A stretch of 64,000 bases of DNA from the NCBI RefSeq assembly GCF_014843825.1, contig NZ_JHQR01000271.1, positions 1 through 64,000 on the forward strand, read 5' to 3'. The notes beneath the pieces were generated by a model. It was not told where the DNA came from. It was given only the letters and a program-made list of their open reading frames with translations, and made no database searches. Positions 35,150 through 43,909 of this stretch are shown here, piece after piece (within the stretch, counting starts at the first letter, position 1; every line of letters starts with the position of its first letter). The translations under genes and the position numbers were made by a program. The DNA is from Mesorhizobium silamurunense. Lineage in GTDB: Bacteria; Pseudomonadota; Alphaproteobacteria; Rhizobiales; Rhizobiaceae.

Positions 35150-36268
35150 ATGGAACAGGTCGACTGCATAGTGGCCGGGGCCGGCGTCATTGGCCTTGCG
35201 GTCGCGCGGGGGCTGGCGGCGCGAGGCCTCGATACGCTGATCCTCGAAGCGGCGGACGCCATCGGCACCGAGACGAGCTCGCGCAATTCGGAAGTCATCC
35301 ATGCCGGGATCTATTATCCTCGAGACTCGCTGAAAACCCTGTTCTGCATTGCCGGACGCGACATGCTTTATCGCTACTGCGCAGTGCGCTCGATCCCGCA
35401 CCGGCGCTCAGGCAAGCTGATCGTCGCGACCGACGAAGCGCAGGAGCCTGTGCTCACCACCATACGCGCCAGCGCCGCCGCTTGCGGCGTCGCCGATCTG
35501 CGTTTCCTCTCCGCCGCCGAAGCGCACGCACTGGAGCCGGCGCTGCATTGCACGAAAGCGCTGCTCTCGCCTTCAACCGGGATCGTCGACAGCCACGCGC
35601 TTATGCTCACCTTGCTGGGTGACGCCGAGGAAAGCGGCGCGATGCTGTCGCTCAACACCCGCATCGTTTCAGGCCGCATCGATGCCGGCCGCATCGTGCT
35701 CCAGACGATGGACACGACGAACGGCGAAAATTTCGAGATCGCCACGTCACGTCTTGTCAACGCGACCGGCCTCGGCGCGGTCGCGCTGGCCGGCTCGCTC
35801 GAGGGATTCGGCCGGCAGTTCCTGCCAACGCTTCGTTACGCCAAAGGCAATTACTTCTCGGTGGCGGGACGGGCGCCCTTCTCGCGGCTCATCTATCCGG
35901 TGCCGGAGCCGGGTGGGCTCGGTGTCCATCTGACACTTGATCTCGGCGGAACGGCCCGGTTCGGACCGGACGTCGAATGGACAGATACACTCGAGTACCG
36001 AGTCGATCCCGCGCGCGGCGAACGCTTCTACAATGCGGTCCGCAAATACTGGCCGGAATTGGCCGACGGCAGCCTGCAGCCGGCATACAGCGGGATTAGG
36101 CCGAAACTTTCGGGCCCGGGCGAAGCCAACAGCGATTTCGTCATCCAGGATAGCGCGACCCACGGTGTCCAGGGCCTGGTCAATCTGTTCGGCATCGAGA
36201 GCCCCGGCCTGACGTCCAGCCTGGCGATCGCCGAACACGTGACGCGCATCCTCGCGCCGGAGAACTAA
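35150..36268 (+). CDS. L-2-hydroxyglutarate oxidase-like FAD enzyme (LhgO family)
   Basis: 372 residues. The FAD motif is [14 protein letters not shown], then [17 protein letters not shown], the pattern of L-2-hydroxyglutarate dehydrogenase/oxidase, and near the C-terminus GIRPKLSG and [14 protein letters not shown]. It should oxidise L-2-hydroxyglutarate to 2-oxoglutarate. With a possible D-2-hydroxyglutarate dehydrogenase at 23356 the region may handle both enantiomers, which fits catabolism that ends in glutamate or 2-oxoglutarate. Confidence 0.88.
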   Translation: MEQVDCIVAGAGVIGLAVARGLAARGLDTLILEAADAIGTETSSRNSEVIHAGIYYPRDSLKTLFCIAGRDMLYRYCAVRSIPHRRSGKLIVATDEAQEPVLTTIRASAAACGVADLRFLSAAEAHALEPALHCTKALLSPSTGIVDSHALMLTLLGDAEESGAMLSLNTRIVSGRIDAGRIVLQTMDTTNGENFEIATSRLVNATGLGAVALAGSLEGFGRQFLPTLRYAKGNYFSVAGRAPFSRLIYPVPEPGGLGVHLTLDLGGTARFGPDVEWTDTLEYRVDPARGERFYNAVRKYWPELADGSLQPAYSGIRPKLSGPGEANSDFVIQDSATHGVQGLVNLFGIESPGLTSSLAIAEHVTRILAPEN

Positions 36269-36573
36269 TAATGGACAGCTCGATCAAGTAAAGCTTCGAG
36301 ACGCTATGCGCGAATTGTCCGGCGCGCTGATCGACCGTATCGGCATTGGCGCTTGCGCGCTGCATGGAGGTCCGCACCAGCCCAGCACGAGAGGCAATCA
36401 ATGGCTTGCACGAGAAGAACTCGGAAAAGGCCCGCGCCGCTGTGAGCAGGACCTCATTCCGGGCGGCAAGGATTTCCTTCGCTTCCTTCAGGGCATGAAG
36501 GCTTCGTGGCGCGCTGAGGCGCTGCTTACCGGTTCACAAGACTGGACGACGCCAGCCCGACCGAATCCTCGCC

Positions 36574-36786
36574 ACGCAACGCTTCACCCTTGTCATTTCG
36601 GTGCAGCATCATCCGCCGGAAGCTCATCGAGATATGCGCCCGCCTGATGTGTCCGATCGAAGCCCAGTCGCCGATCTCGGCCGCTGCGAGCACCTCCGCG
36701 ATTTCCCGGCGGAACGCCGTGAATTCCTCGGCCAGCCCTAATCGCGGCATCATTTTCAGGACGACCCGTAGCATATTGTGGAAAGA
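36574..36786 (-). pseudogene. Possible GntR (FCD domain) C-terminal remnant
   Basis: In the 520-base stretch 36269-36788 the only recognisable piece is a minus-strand frame reading NMLRVVLKMMPRL and ending in a helix resembling the FCD ligand domain of GntR regulators (EIAEVLAAAEIGDWASIGHI). No winged helix is present. It ends exactly where sarcosine oxidase homology begins on the other strand, so it is probably the scar of a rearrangement. The similarity is weak and judged by eye. Confidence 0.35.
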
Positions 36787-36788
36787 CA

Positions 36789-38312
36789 AAGCCGGTCCCG
36801 GCCGCTCTCCAGTTCCAATCAGCGGAGCCGGCCACGGCTGCGTTCCGCACCGTCCCACCAGCGCGCGGCAAGGCTTTCGTCGACTTCCAGATGGACGTCA
36901 CCACCGGCGACATCGCGCTCGCCCATCGCGAGGGCTATCAATCAGTCGAGCATCTGAAGCGCTACACCACGCTCGGCATGGGCACGGACCAGGGCAAGAC
37001 CAGCAATTTCCCGGCGCTCTCGGCCATGGCGGCCTTGCGCGGCGCGACCATTCCCGAGACGGGCACGACCACCTTCAGGCCGCCCTATGTGCCGGTCGCC
37101 ATCGGCGCGCTCGCCGGGCGGGCTGTCGGCCATCATTTCAAGCCGACCCGCCGCACGCCGATGCATGACTGGCATATCGCCAACGGCGCCGACATACTCG
37201 AAGTCGGCCTCTGGATGCGGCCGTATTTCTATCGCGGCGCCGGCCGGGACGTGAACGAGGCCTATGTCGCGGAGATGCGTTTCGTGCGCGAGGCCGCCGG
37301 GCTGATGGACATCTCGACCCTCGGCAAGATCGACGTTCAGGGTCCCGATGCCGCCACGCTGCTCGACCGGATCTACGCGAACGGTTTCGCCAAGTTGCCG
37401 GTCGGCCGCGCCCGCTACGGCGTGATGCTGCGCGACGACGGCATCGTCTTCGACGACGGCACCACGACGAGGCTTGGCGAGCACCGCTTCTTCATGACCA
37501 CGTCGACCGCCAAGGCGGCCGAAGTAATGTCGCGGCTGGAATTCCTGCTCGACACGGCGTGGCCGGACCTGCGCGTCGCCGTCACCTCCGTGACCGACGA
37601 ATGGGCGGCGATGTCGGTCGCCGGACCAAGGGGCCGGGAGGTTCTCGCCGCCGCCTTCCCCGCGCTCGACGTGTCCAACGAGGCTCTGCCGCATATGGGC
37701 TTCATCGAAGGGGAGTTCGACGGCCGTGCGCTGCGGATCATCCGGCTGAGCTATTCCGGCGAGCGGGCCTACGAAGTCTATGTCGGCGCGAGCGCCGGCG
37801 AAGCCGCGTGGCGCCGGTTGATCGAGGCCGGGCAGCCGTTCGGGCTCGAGCCTTACGGGGTCGAAGCGCTGGGAGCGCTACGTGTCGAAAAGGGCCATGT
37901 CGCCGGCCCCGAAATCGACGGCCGCACGACGCTGGACGATCTCGGGCTCGGCCGCATGGTTGGAAAGCGCTCCGGTTTCGTCGGCGACGTGCTTCGCCGC
38001 CGCCATGCTCTCGCCGAGCAGAACCGGCAGCGCCTGGTCGGGCTGACATGCGTGGAGGCGGACGCGCGCCTGAGCGGCGGCGCGATTCTTTTCAGGCCGG
38101 GCGAAGTCCCGAAAGGGCATGGCCGGGGCCGCATCACCTCGGTGACCTACAGCCCGACGCTCGGAGCCTATGTCGGCCTTGCGCTGCTCGCCGGCGACGT
38201 GGCGATGGGCGACAAAGTGGTGGCGGTCCACATGATGAAGGGCGAGGCCGTCCGCGCAAGCGTCGTCTCGCCGGTCTTTCTCGAGCCACAGGGAGAGAGG
38301 CTCCATGGCTGA
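36789..38312 (+). pseudogene. soxA: Sarcosine oxidase alpha subunit, C-terminal half only
   Basis: The frame carries KAFVDFQMDVTTGDIALAHR and KRYTTLGMGTDQGKTSN, which in the heterotetrameric alpha subunit lie near the middle of a protein of about 1000 residues. The aminomethyltransferase (GcvT-like) domain follows to the end (MHDWHIANGADI, LEPYGVEALGALRVEKGH). The N-terminal FAD/NAD and [2Fe-2S] half is missing, and so are soxB and soxD. ATG 36891 could start a 473-residue product of the folate-binding half. Overlap with soxG (8 bases) is retained. Confidence 0.85.
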
Positions 38313-38781
38313 AACCCTATCCGTCGAGATTTGCACGATCGTCCAGGTCGAGGGTTGGCCCGAGACGCAAGCGGCGTTCGAAGCCGAACTGTCGCGCCAA
38401 TTGGGCGCCGCGCTGCCGGCTGCCTTCGGCGAGGCCCTACCGGTCGGCGGATGGCTCGCGGTTCGTCTCGCGCCGCGCCGGTTCTGGCTGATTGCGGAGG
38501 GCAGATCGAAGCCGAACTGGTCGATCGATCCCGCCCTTGGCTGTTCGGTGTCGCTCGGCGAAGGCCGGATGCGGCTCAAGCTGAGCGGGCAGCACACCTT
38601 CGACGTTCTCGGGGCTTGTGTGGCGATCGACTGGGATTCACCGCAAGCGAAGCCAGGCAGCGCGCTGCAGACCGGGTTCCATCACGTGCCGGTGCTTCTC
38701 CTGCGCACCGGGACCGAAGCCTGCGATATTTTTGCGCCGCGCAGCTTTGCGCAAAGCCTGATCGATTGGTTGCGGATATAG
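38305..38781 (+). CDS. soxG: Sarcosine oxidase gamma subunit
   Basis: 158 residues, matching the small SoxG subunit: a GcvT-like half-domain with LAPRRFWLIAEG, SCSVSLGEGRMRLKLSG-like strand region and FHHVPVLLLRTG. It normally joins alpha, beta and delta subunits to oxidise sarcosine to glycine and form methylene-tetrahydrofolate. It is intact, but its partners here are absent or truncated, so it is probably an orphan unless another sox operon exists. Confidence 0.82.
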   Translation: MAETLSVEICTIVQVEGWPETQAAFEAELSRQLGAALPAAFGEALPVGGWLAVRLAPRRFWLIAEGRSKPNWSIDPALGCSVSLGEGRMRLKLSGQHTFDVLGACVAIDWDSPQAKPGSALQTGFHHVPVLLLRTGTEACDIFAPRSFAQSLIDWLRI

Positions 38782-38829
38782 CCGTGTCACGCGATGTTCA
38801 GGATGAAATGATGCCCCGGGACCCTTGCG

Positions 38830-39537
38830 TCAGCTCGAAATGTAGGACCGATCAAATCCGGCTGTTTTGATAAGCCCCGCATGGTCGTGCAGCTCGACGA
38901 CGCCGTTGCGGAATGAGGCCAGGGAGGTCTCTCGCAGCGCCTTCAGCACGCGACTCACATGCACAGCCGAAAGCCCCAATGCGTCGGCCAGTTCAGCCTG
39001 GGTCAGGGGGCATTCAAAGCGATCCGGATAACTCGTTGCCGATCGCTGTGAGCGGCAGGCCAGTTCGAGAAGCAAATGGGCCGTGCGCTCAACGGCTCCC
39101 CTTCTGCTGACGCTTGCCAGATGTTCCGCAACCCTTGAATATCGGCGCGTCTCGGCCCGCAGGATAGCTTCGCAGATGGACTGCGGAAAGCGCAAAAAAC
39201 ATGTGTGGACGGGACCAGCCAACTCAATCGCGGTAACGTCCGATAGGGCCATTACCGTTTCGCCCGCTTCTCCGGCGAACTCGATCAAGGCAATTTCGTG
39301 AGGAAGCGCAAAATCGACGATGAGACGCGAGCCATTCGGCAATGTCTTGGCGAATGCCGCCCAGCCGGCGGTCATGATCAGGATAGAGGATTTGGCGTGA
39401 TATTCGCCCGCAATGGTCGTGTTGGCCGGATAGGTGCGGCGCACGGCGCCCGGCAGTACGGAAATCCCCTTTTCCCAACTTGCGTCAGCAAGCGTAGGTC
39501 CTCTCGCCAGTCCAAGAGCCTGCTTTGATAAGCTCAT
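38830..39537 (-). CDS. Crp/Fnr-family transcriptional regulator
   Basis: 235 residues from ATG 39537. A cyclic-nucleotide-like beta-barrel occupies about residues 35-120 without cysteine ligands for an Fnr iron-sulfur cluster. A winged helix near 165-225 has LTQAELADALGLSAVHVSRVLKAL. The effector is unknown. A start at TTG 39594 would add 19 residues; ATG 39537 is preceded by AGGGGA at short spacing. The 526 bases upstream (39538-40063) hold no gene, only the direct repeats noted separately. Confidence 0.85.
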   Translation of the reverse strand: MSLSKQALGLARGPTLADASWEKGISVLPGAVRRTYPANTTIAGEYHAKSSILIMTAGWAAFAKTLPNGSRLIVDFALPHEIALIEFAGEAGETVMALSDVTAIELAGPVHTCFLRFPQSICEAILRAETRRYSRVAEHLASVSRRGAVERTAHLLLELACRSQRSATSYPDRFECPLTQAELADALGLSAVHVSRVLKALRETSLASFRNGVVELHDHAGLIKTAGFDRSYISS

Positions 39538-39649
39538 TTCCCCTGAATAACCCCAGCCCGTGATCCGCCCCACCGGGTCAACCTGAAGCTGCAACTATAG
39601 ACTAGGCAAAAAGTTCCATCTATCTCTTCATCCCGAATTGCATCGCAGT

Positions 39650-39678
39650 CTACCACCTTTGGGTACAGCCCTACCACC
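39650..39678. promoter_or_regulatory. Direct repeats upstream of the Crp/Fnr gene
   Basis: CTACCACC occurs at 39650-39657 and again at 39671-39678, spaced 21 bases (two helical turns), about 115-140 bases upstream of the Crp/Fnr start. Such phasing suits a regulator bound side by side on one DNA face. No known consensus is recognised. Confidence 0.3.
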
Positions 39679-40063
39679 CCTGGCGGATTGGAACGCGCTG
39701 CAGGCAGCAGATTCGGCTTGAGGCCACGATGGCTCCGGAACAAATCGTCGTGCGGCGCCGACGTCAGACAACAACGTCGCGGCGCAACGGCACATGCCAT
39801 CGAGGTGCAAAGCCGACTGTGTCGATCTTGCGAGCGCGGCACCTGCGCTCCGGCCGGCGATGACGGCTGGGATCCCGCAAAGATCCTTGGCGGGAGGCCG
39901 GCAGTACCTCGTCAGAGCAACGCGCGCGACATTACGGGCGCAGTGAAAAGTCGAACCGGGCTGCCGATCTTCTCGGCCGGCGAAGCATGCCCTTACAACT
40001 CACTTATCGACTCGATCCGGACAAGTTGCCCGTGGACCTACCGGCAAACCGAAGATCCTTGTC

Positions 40064-40633
40064 TTAGAACTTGTCGTTAGGGCTTCGATCCGACGATAAA
40101 GCAAAATTGCGTCCTGCCGGTTGTGTTGATGCCGGAGCCGCGGATTCCGATCGTGGACCGAACGCTTGCAGTTCTTGCCAAGGCGGTCCGGGAATATATC
40201 GCGTCTCTTTTCCTGGGTTGTCCGCAGCAGCGGGCGAAACGGTTTGCTCGATCGTTCCGGCCGCCGGCTTCCGGTGCGAACGCTTGGCGCTGTAAGTCTG
40301 CCGCCTTTCCTCTGCGACTTCCAGGCCCTCTATTGCCGACATGACCAATGCGAGGCGGTCCTCGATTTGCTTCAAACGCCTCCAGGTGGAAAGCAGGGCA
40401 AATGAAACCAGCACGCAATAGGCGAGAATGGCAGTGACCGCTCCCGCCGAATTTTCGATACCGAACAATATCAATGTCACCGCCCCGATTAGGGCGGCAA
40501 GGGCTCCGTAGCCCAACGGCCGGCCCCTAAGAAGAAACATAAGCGGCAGGATTGCTGCCAGCATAAGAATAACTCCGGTGCTGCTGAGCGCCCAACCTAG
40601 AAACCACGGAACGATTTCGCTGTAAGTGTCCAT
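40064..40633 (-). CDS. Unidentified small membrane protein
   Basis: 189 residues from ATG 40633, which follows GAGG at good spacing; the frame is open to 40810, but that stretch looks non-coding. Three or four hydrophobic helices lie in the first 95 residues (WFLGWALSSTGVILMLAAIL, LGYGALAALIGAVTLILFG, VTAILAYCVLVSFALL). A charged, Ala/Pro-rich cytoplasmic-type tail follows with a possible short coiled coil (RLKQIEDRLALVMSAIEGLE). I recognise no family. It is divergent from the exoP-type gene, at the border of the polysaccharide locus. Confidence 0.6.
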   Translation of the reverse strand: MDTYSEIVPWFLGWALSSTGVILMLAAILPLMFLLRGRPLGYGALAALIGAVTLILFGIENSAGAVTAILAYCVLVSFALLSTWRRLKQIEDRLALVMSAIEGLEVAEERRQTYSAKRSHRKPAAGTIEQTVSPAAADNPGKETRYIPGPPWQELQAFGPRSESAAPASTQPAGRNFALSSDRSPNDKF

Positions 40634-40989
40634 GTCCACCTCAGAATCGCCGAGGCCAGCCGCTCTCTCATCGTCGGGAGCACCCCTGACGATCGTAGCG
40701 TTATGGTAGACCTCCCTGAAGCGCGACAGGAAGGTGTCCCGGCGACGCTCTAAAGCTCTGAAAGGCATACAGGGTAGACCAGATCGACCTTTAGCCGATT
40801 TACTACTCAATAATGGTAATGGCGGGGCTGTCCGCGAAGCTGATATGTTTCTGGCTTAACCGGTGAGACGATCGGTCAGTGGGCGCAAAAGGGCGATTTG
40901 GACATGCCGGCGGGGCACTAAGCCTTACGTTTCATGCGTTTCAGCGCGCTTAACAGCTAACTGCCCGAATCATTTTGAAGTGAAGGCCA

Positions 40990-41005
40990 CTCAGCCGACG
41001 CTGAG
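40990..41005 (+). promoter_or_regulatory. Hairpin in the exoP leader
   Basis: CTCAGC and GCTGAG form a perfect 6-bp stem with loop CGAC, 39 bases before the exoP start. The 410-base gap 40634-41043 holds otherwise only presumed divergent promoters. A role in leader control is possible because a NusG-type protein is encoded two genes downstream; this is speculation. Confidence 0.3.
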
Positions 41006-41043
41006 GGGGTGGGAGTTGTGTTGCTGATCGTAAGGATTCGGAA

Positions 41044-43134
41044 ATGGCAAGTCCAACTGACAATCCGATGATGATCCGGGAATTCCTGCCGCTCGATATC
41101 AGGGAGGTCTTCGATTTCTTTCTCCGGCGATGGAAGCTGGTGTGCGGAATTGCCGTCATCACCTTCGGCTTATTTGTAATCGCTGCCTATGTTATCCCGC
41201 CATCTTATACAGGCGTCTCACAAATATTACTCGATGCTCCGATCGACTATATGACCCCGCAAGATTATTCCAACTCCGACTTTGCCGACAATCCAACATT
41301 CATTGAAAGTCAGATTGCAGTCTTGAGGTCTGCCTCACTTCTTCAGCAGGTCGTCGACAGCGAGAAGCTGACGCAAGACCCTAAGATCGGGCCGGCGGCA
41401 CTGATATGGCTCCAGAGCGAGCTGGGGGTCTCGCGCGTCGGGCTTGGAAATGTCATCGAGATTGATGTCAGCGTATACGACCCCCAAAAAGCAGCATCGC
41501 TCGCGAATGCGATTGCCCAGGCCTACGTCGCCGATCGACTAAAGTCTCGTTACGAAGGGGTGCAAAAAGCCTCCACATGGCTCAGCGACCGGGCCGCTTA
41601 TCTGCGAGCGGAGCTCAGCCGTTCGGAACAAGCTGTCCAGAAGTTTCGGATCGATCACAATTTATTGGCGACGCCGGCGGGCAGCTTGACTGACCAGCAA
41701 CTGTCCGAATTGAACGTCGCCTTGATCAATGCGCGCGCCGAATTGTCGGCGAAACGGGCGCAATATCAACAAGTTGACAAGCTGCGGGCTGCTGGGGGTG
41801 ACATCCAGTCGATCCCGGACGTGTTGCAGTCCGTGGTGATCAACGCACTTCGGGCTCAGCTCTCTGGAGTGACCCGGCGGGAAGCCGACCTTCAATTGAA
41901 ATATGGCGAACGACATCCCGAGGTCTTGTCGGCTCAAGCCGAGCGCCGCGACATCGAGGGACAGATCGCCGCCGAAGTCCAGCGCCTCGTCGGCAATCTG
42001 AAGAATGAGGTCGATGCCGCCGAAGCCAGGGAGGCTTCTCTGACACGCGCCTTGGACTCGGTGTCCAACCGATCCGAAGTCGAAGGTCAGGTTGGCGTCC
42101 AGTTGCGCGATCTGGAGAGGATTGCCGCCGCGAACAAGGAGCTCTTTGAGACGTTCCTGTCACGCGCCAAGCTCACCGAGGAGAAATCCACCCTCCTCAA
42201 CAGCGGCGTGCGGGTAATCACCGATGCCAGCGTCCCGGGTTCGCCAAGCTTCCCGAACAGACCTCTTTTTGCGGCTTTGGGTCTGGTCTTCGGCATCTTC
42301 TTCGGGGGCGCCGGCGCCGTTCTGCGTGAGCTTTTTGCTTCCGGCTTCATGGCAAAGAAGCAGATCGAGGACGAATTGGCCGTTCCGGTTCTTGCGTCGA
42401 TGCCAAGGATGTCGGGTTGGTCGAAGGACGTCCATGTCCAGCCTGTGGCCTATCTCGAGCGCAAACCGCTATCCAGGTACAGCGAAGCGGTGCGGCGGCT
42501 TCGCCTCGGTATCCAGGCAGCGACGGAACTCGACGGTCCGCCGCGCCTGATGCTCGTGACATCGGCGATGCCCGGCGAAGGTAAGACAACTCTGGCATTG
42601 AGCCTGGCCTGCTCGGCCGCTGCCGACGGCGAACGGGTTCTGGTCATCGACGCGGACTTGCGCCTTTCGGCCACCACGGCCTTCTTCGGCATGGCTGACA
42701 AGGTCGGATTGGTCGATCTTCTGACGTTGCCGGTGAAGGCCGCAAACGCAATCCATCTAGACGAACGCTCGGGGATTTCCCTGTTGCCGGCAGGAGCAAG
42801 GACCCGCAACCCACCTGCCCTTCTTTCTTCGGCGCGAATGCGCTCGCTCCTTGATGAAGTTCGGGGAAAATTCGACACGGTGATCATTGACGCGCCGCCT
42901 GTCGGCCCCGCCGCCGATGCCTCGATCCTGGCGAGGCATGTCGACAAGGTCGTCTTCGTCGTGAGGTGGCGGGAAACCTCGCGCGAGGCCGTCGCCGAAG
43001 CAATTCGACATATTGGCGATCGGTCCAAGCTTGCCGGCATTGCCCTGACGATGGTGGATGAGCCGAAGCTGCCCAGATATGGCCGTTACACGTCGCTCGA
43101 AAGCAGCGTCTCGGACAGTTACTACCTCAATTAG
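41044..43134 (+). CDS. exoP: Polysaccharide co-polymerase / tyrosine autokinase (ExoP-like)
   Basis: 696 residues. A Wzz domain with a first membrane helix near residues 35-55 is followed by a long periplasmic coiled coil (about 170-370) and a second helix near 405-425. A cytoplasmic BY-kinase domain has Walker A SAMPGEGKTTLAL near 500 and Walker A' VLVIDADLR. The C-terminus has a short Tyr cluster (YGRYTSLESSVSDSYY) for autophosphorylation. It controls chain length and export of an exopolysaccharide. AAGGA precedes the ATG. Confidence 0.92.
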   Translation: MASPTDNPMMIREFLPLDIREVFDFFLRRWKLVCGIAVITFGLFVIAAYVIPPSYTGVSQILLDAPIDYMTPQDYSNSDFADNPTFIESQIAVLRSASLLQQVVDSEKLTQDPKIGPAALIWLQSELGVSRVGLGNVIEIDVSVYDPQKAASLANAIAQAYVADRLKSRYEGVQKASTWLSDRAAYLRAELSRSEQAVQKFRIDHNLLATPAGSLTDQQLSELNVALINARAELSAKRAQYQQVDKLRAAGGDIQSIPDVLQSVVINALRAQLSGVTRREADLQLKYGERHPEVLSAQAERRDIEGQIAAEVQRLVGNLKNEVDAAEAREASLTRALDSVSNRSEVEGQVGVQLRDLERIAAANKELFETFLSRAKLTEEKSTLLNSGVRVITDASVPGSPSFPNRPLFAALGLVFGIFFGGAGAVLRELFASGFMAKKQIEDELAVPVLASMPRMSGWSKDVHVQPVAYLERKPLSRYSEAVRRLRLGIQAATELDGPPRLMLVTSAMPGEGKTTLALSLACSAAADGERVLVIDADLRLSATTAFFGMADKVGLVDLLTLPVKAANAIHLDERSGISLLPAGARTRNPPALLSSARMRSLLDEVRGKFDTVIIDAPPVGPAADASILARHVDKVVFVVRWRETSREAVAEAIRHIGDRSKLAGIALTMVDEPKLPRYGRYTSLESSVSDSYYLN

Positions 43135-43154
43135 AGAAGAGACAGTATTTCGCC

Positions 43155-43718
43155 ATGCTGCACACTGACCTATACGACAATCGTTTTCCAGCGCCGACGG
43201 GGAAAATTGACGGCGGCGAGGCTGCGCGGTGGTGCGTGGTCCAGACGCACCAGCATTCCGAGAGCCTGGCCGAGCGGCACCTGCTGTCGCAGAACTTCCG
43301 GACCTATCTGCCCAAGCGCAGGCGAACCGTCCGGCATGCCCGCAGCGTCAGGACCGTCTCCAGTGCGTATTTCGACGGCTATCTGTTCGTCTCACTGGCT
43401 GTCCATCAGCAGAGCTGGTACCCGATCAATTCAACCGTCGGCGTCCGAAAGCTGGTCATGAGCAAGGGAATGCCGATACCGGCGCCACATGGTGTGGTTG
43501 AGTCCTTGATATCAGTAACCGACGACGATGGAATCTTGCACCCGGACATTCTGTTGAGGCCGGGCCAGAGAATCAGGATCATAGATGGGCCGTTTTCGGA
43601 CCAGCTTGGGATTCTTGATCATGTCGGAAGCGCTGGAGCCGTCAGAATTCTTCTCGACATTATGAACCGATCGATTCCTATCACTATTGATAGGGACAAA
43701 TTGTCCATAGTTTCTTGA
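43155..43718 (+). CDS. NusG-family specialised antiterminator (RfaH/UpxY-like)
   Basis: 187 residues. An NGN domain (about 25-120) starts RWCVVQTHQHSESLAERHL and has YFDGYLFV, the NusG core pattern. A KOW-type C-terminal domain (about 130-187) starts LRPGQRIRIIDGPFSDQLG. It is too diverged to be the housekeeping NusG, and its place inside a polysaccharide locus matches RfaH, LoaP or UpxY paralogues that help RNA polymerase through long operons. An intrinsic terminator directly follows its stop codon. Confidence 0.85.
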   Translation: MLHTDLYDNRFPAPTGKIDGGEAARWCVVQTHQHSESLAERHLLSQNFRTYLPKRRRTVRHARSVRTVSSAYFDGYLFVSLAVHQQSWYPINSTVGVRKLVMSKGMPIPAPHGVVESLISVTDDDGILHPDILLRPGQRIRIIDGPFSDQLGILDHVGSAGAVRILLDIMNRSIPITIDRDKLSIVS

Positions 43719-43752
43719 AAATAGTTGGTGAGTTTTCACTCACTATTTTTTG
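43718..43752 (+). terminator. Intrinsic terminator after the NusG-like gene
   Basis: GTGAGT (43728-43733) pairs with ACTCAC (43738-43743) around loop TTTC. Outside it AAAATA pairs with TATTTT past a 4-base bulge, and a run of six T follows. It starts at the stop codon and separates exoP and the NusG-like gene from the rest of the locus. Confidence 0.75.
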
Positions 43753-43909
43753 TTTTCGGAAGATGCCGAAACCGTTCGGCAGGGAGTGATGAGTTGGCAC
43801 CCAATTCACCCTCGGTGCGGCAGCCTGCGAAGGCGACGTCAGAACCTGCGGGCCGGCACTGAGACGATTGGTCGTGCGACATCCGTGAGACACCGGCCCA
43901 CCAAGGGGT

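Noticed and set aside
36180-36480. Minus-strand frame with a helical AKEILAARNEVLLTAARAF stretch, perhaps a phasin relic
   Set aside because: The resemblance to phasins is vague, no start with a ribosome site is present, and the stretch is short; not supported enough to list.
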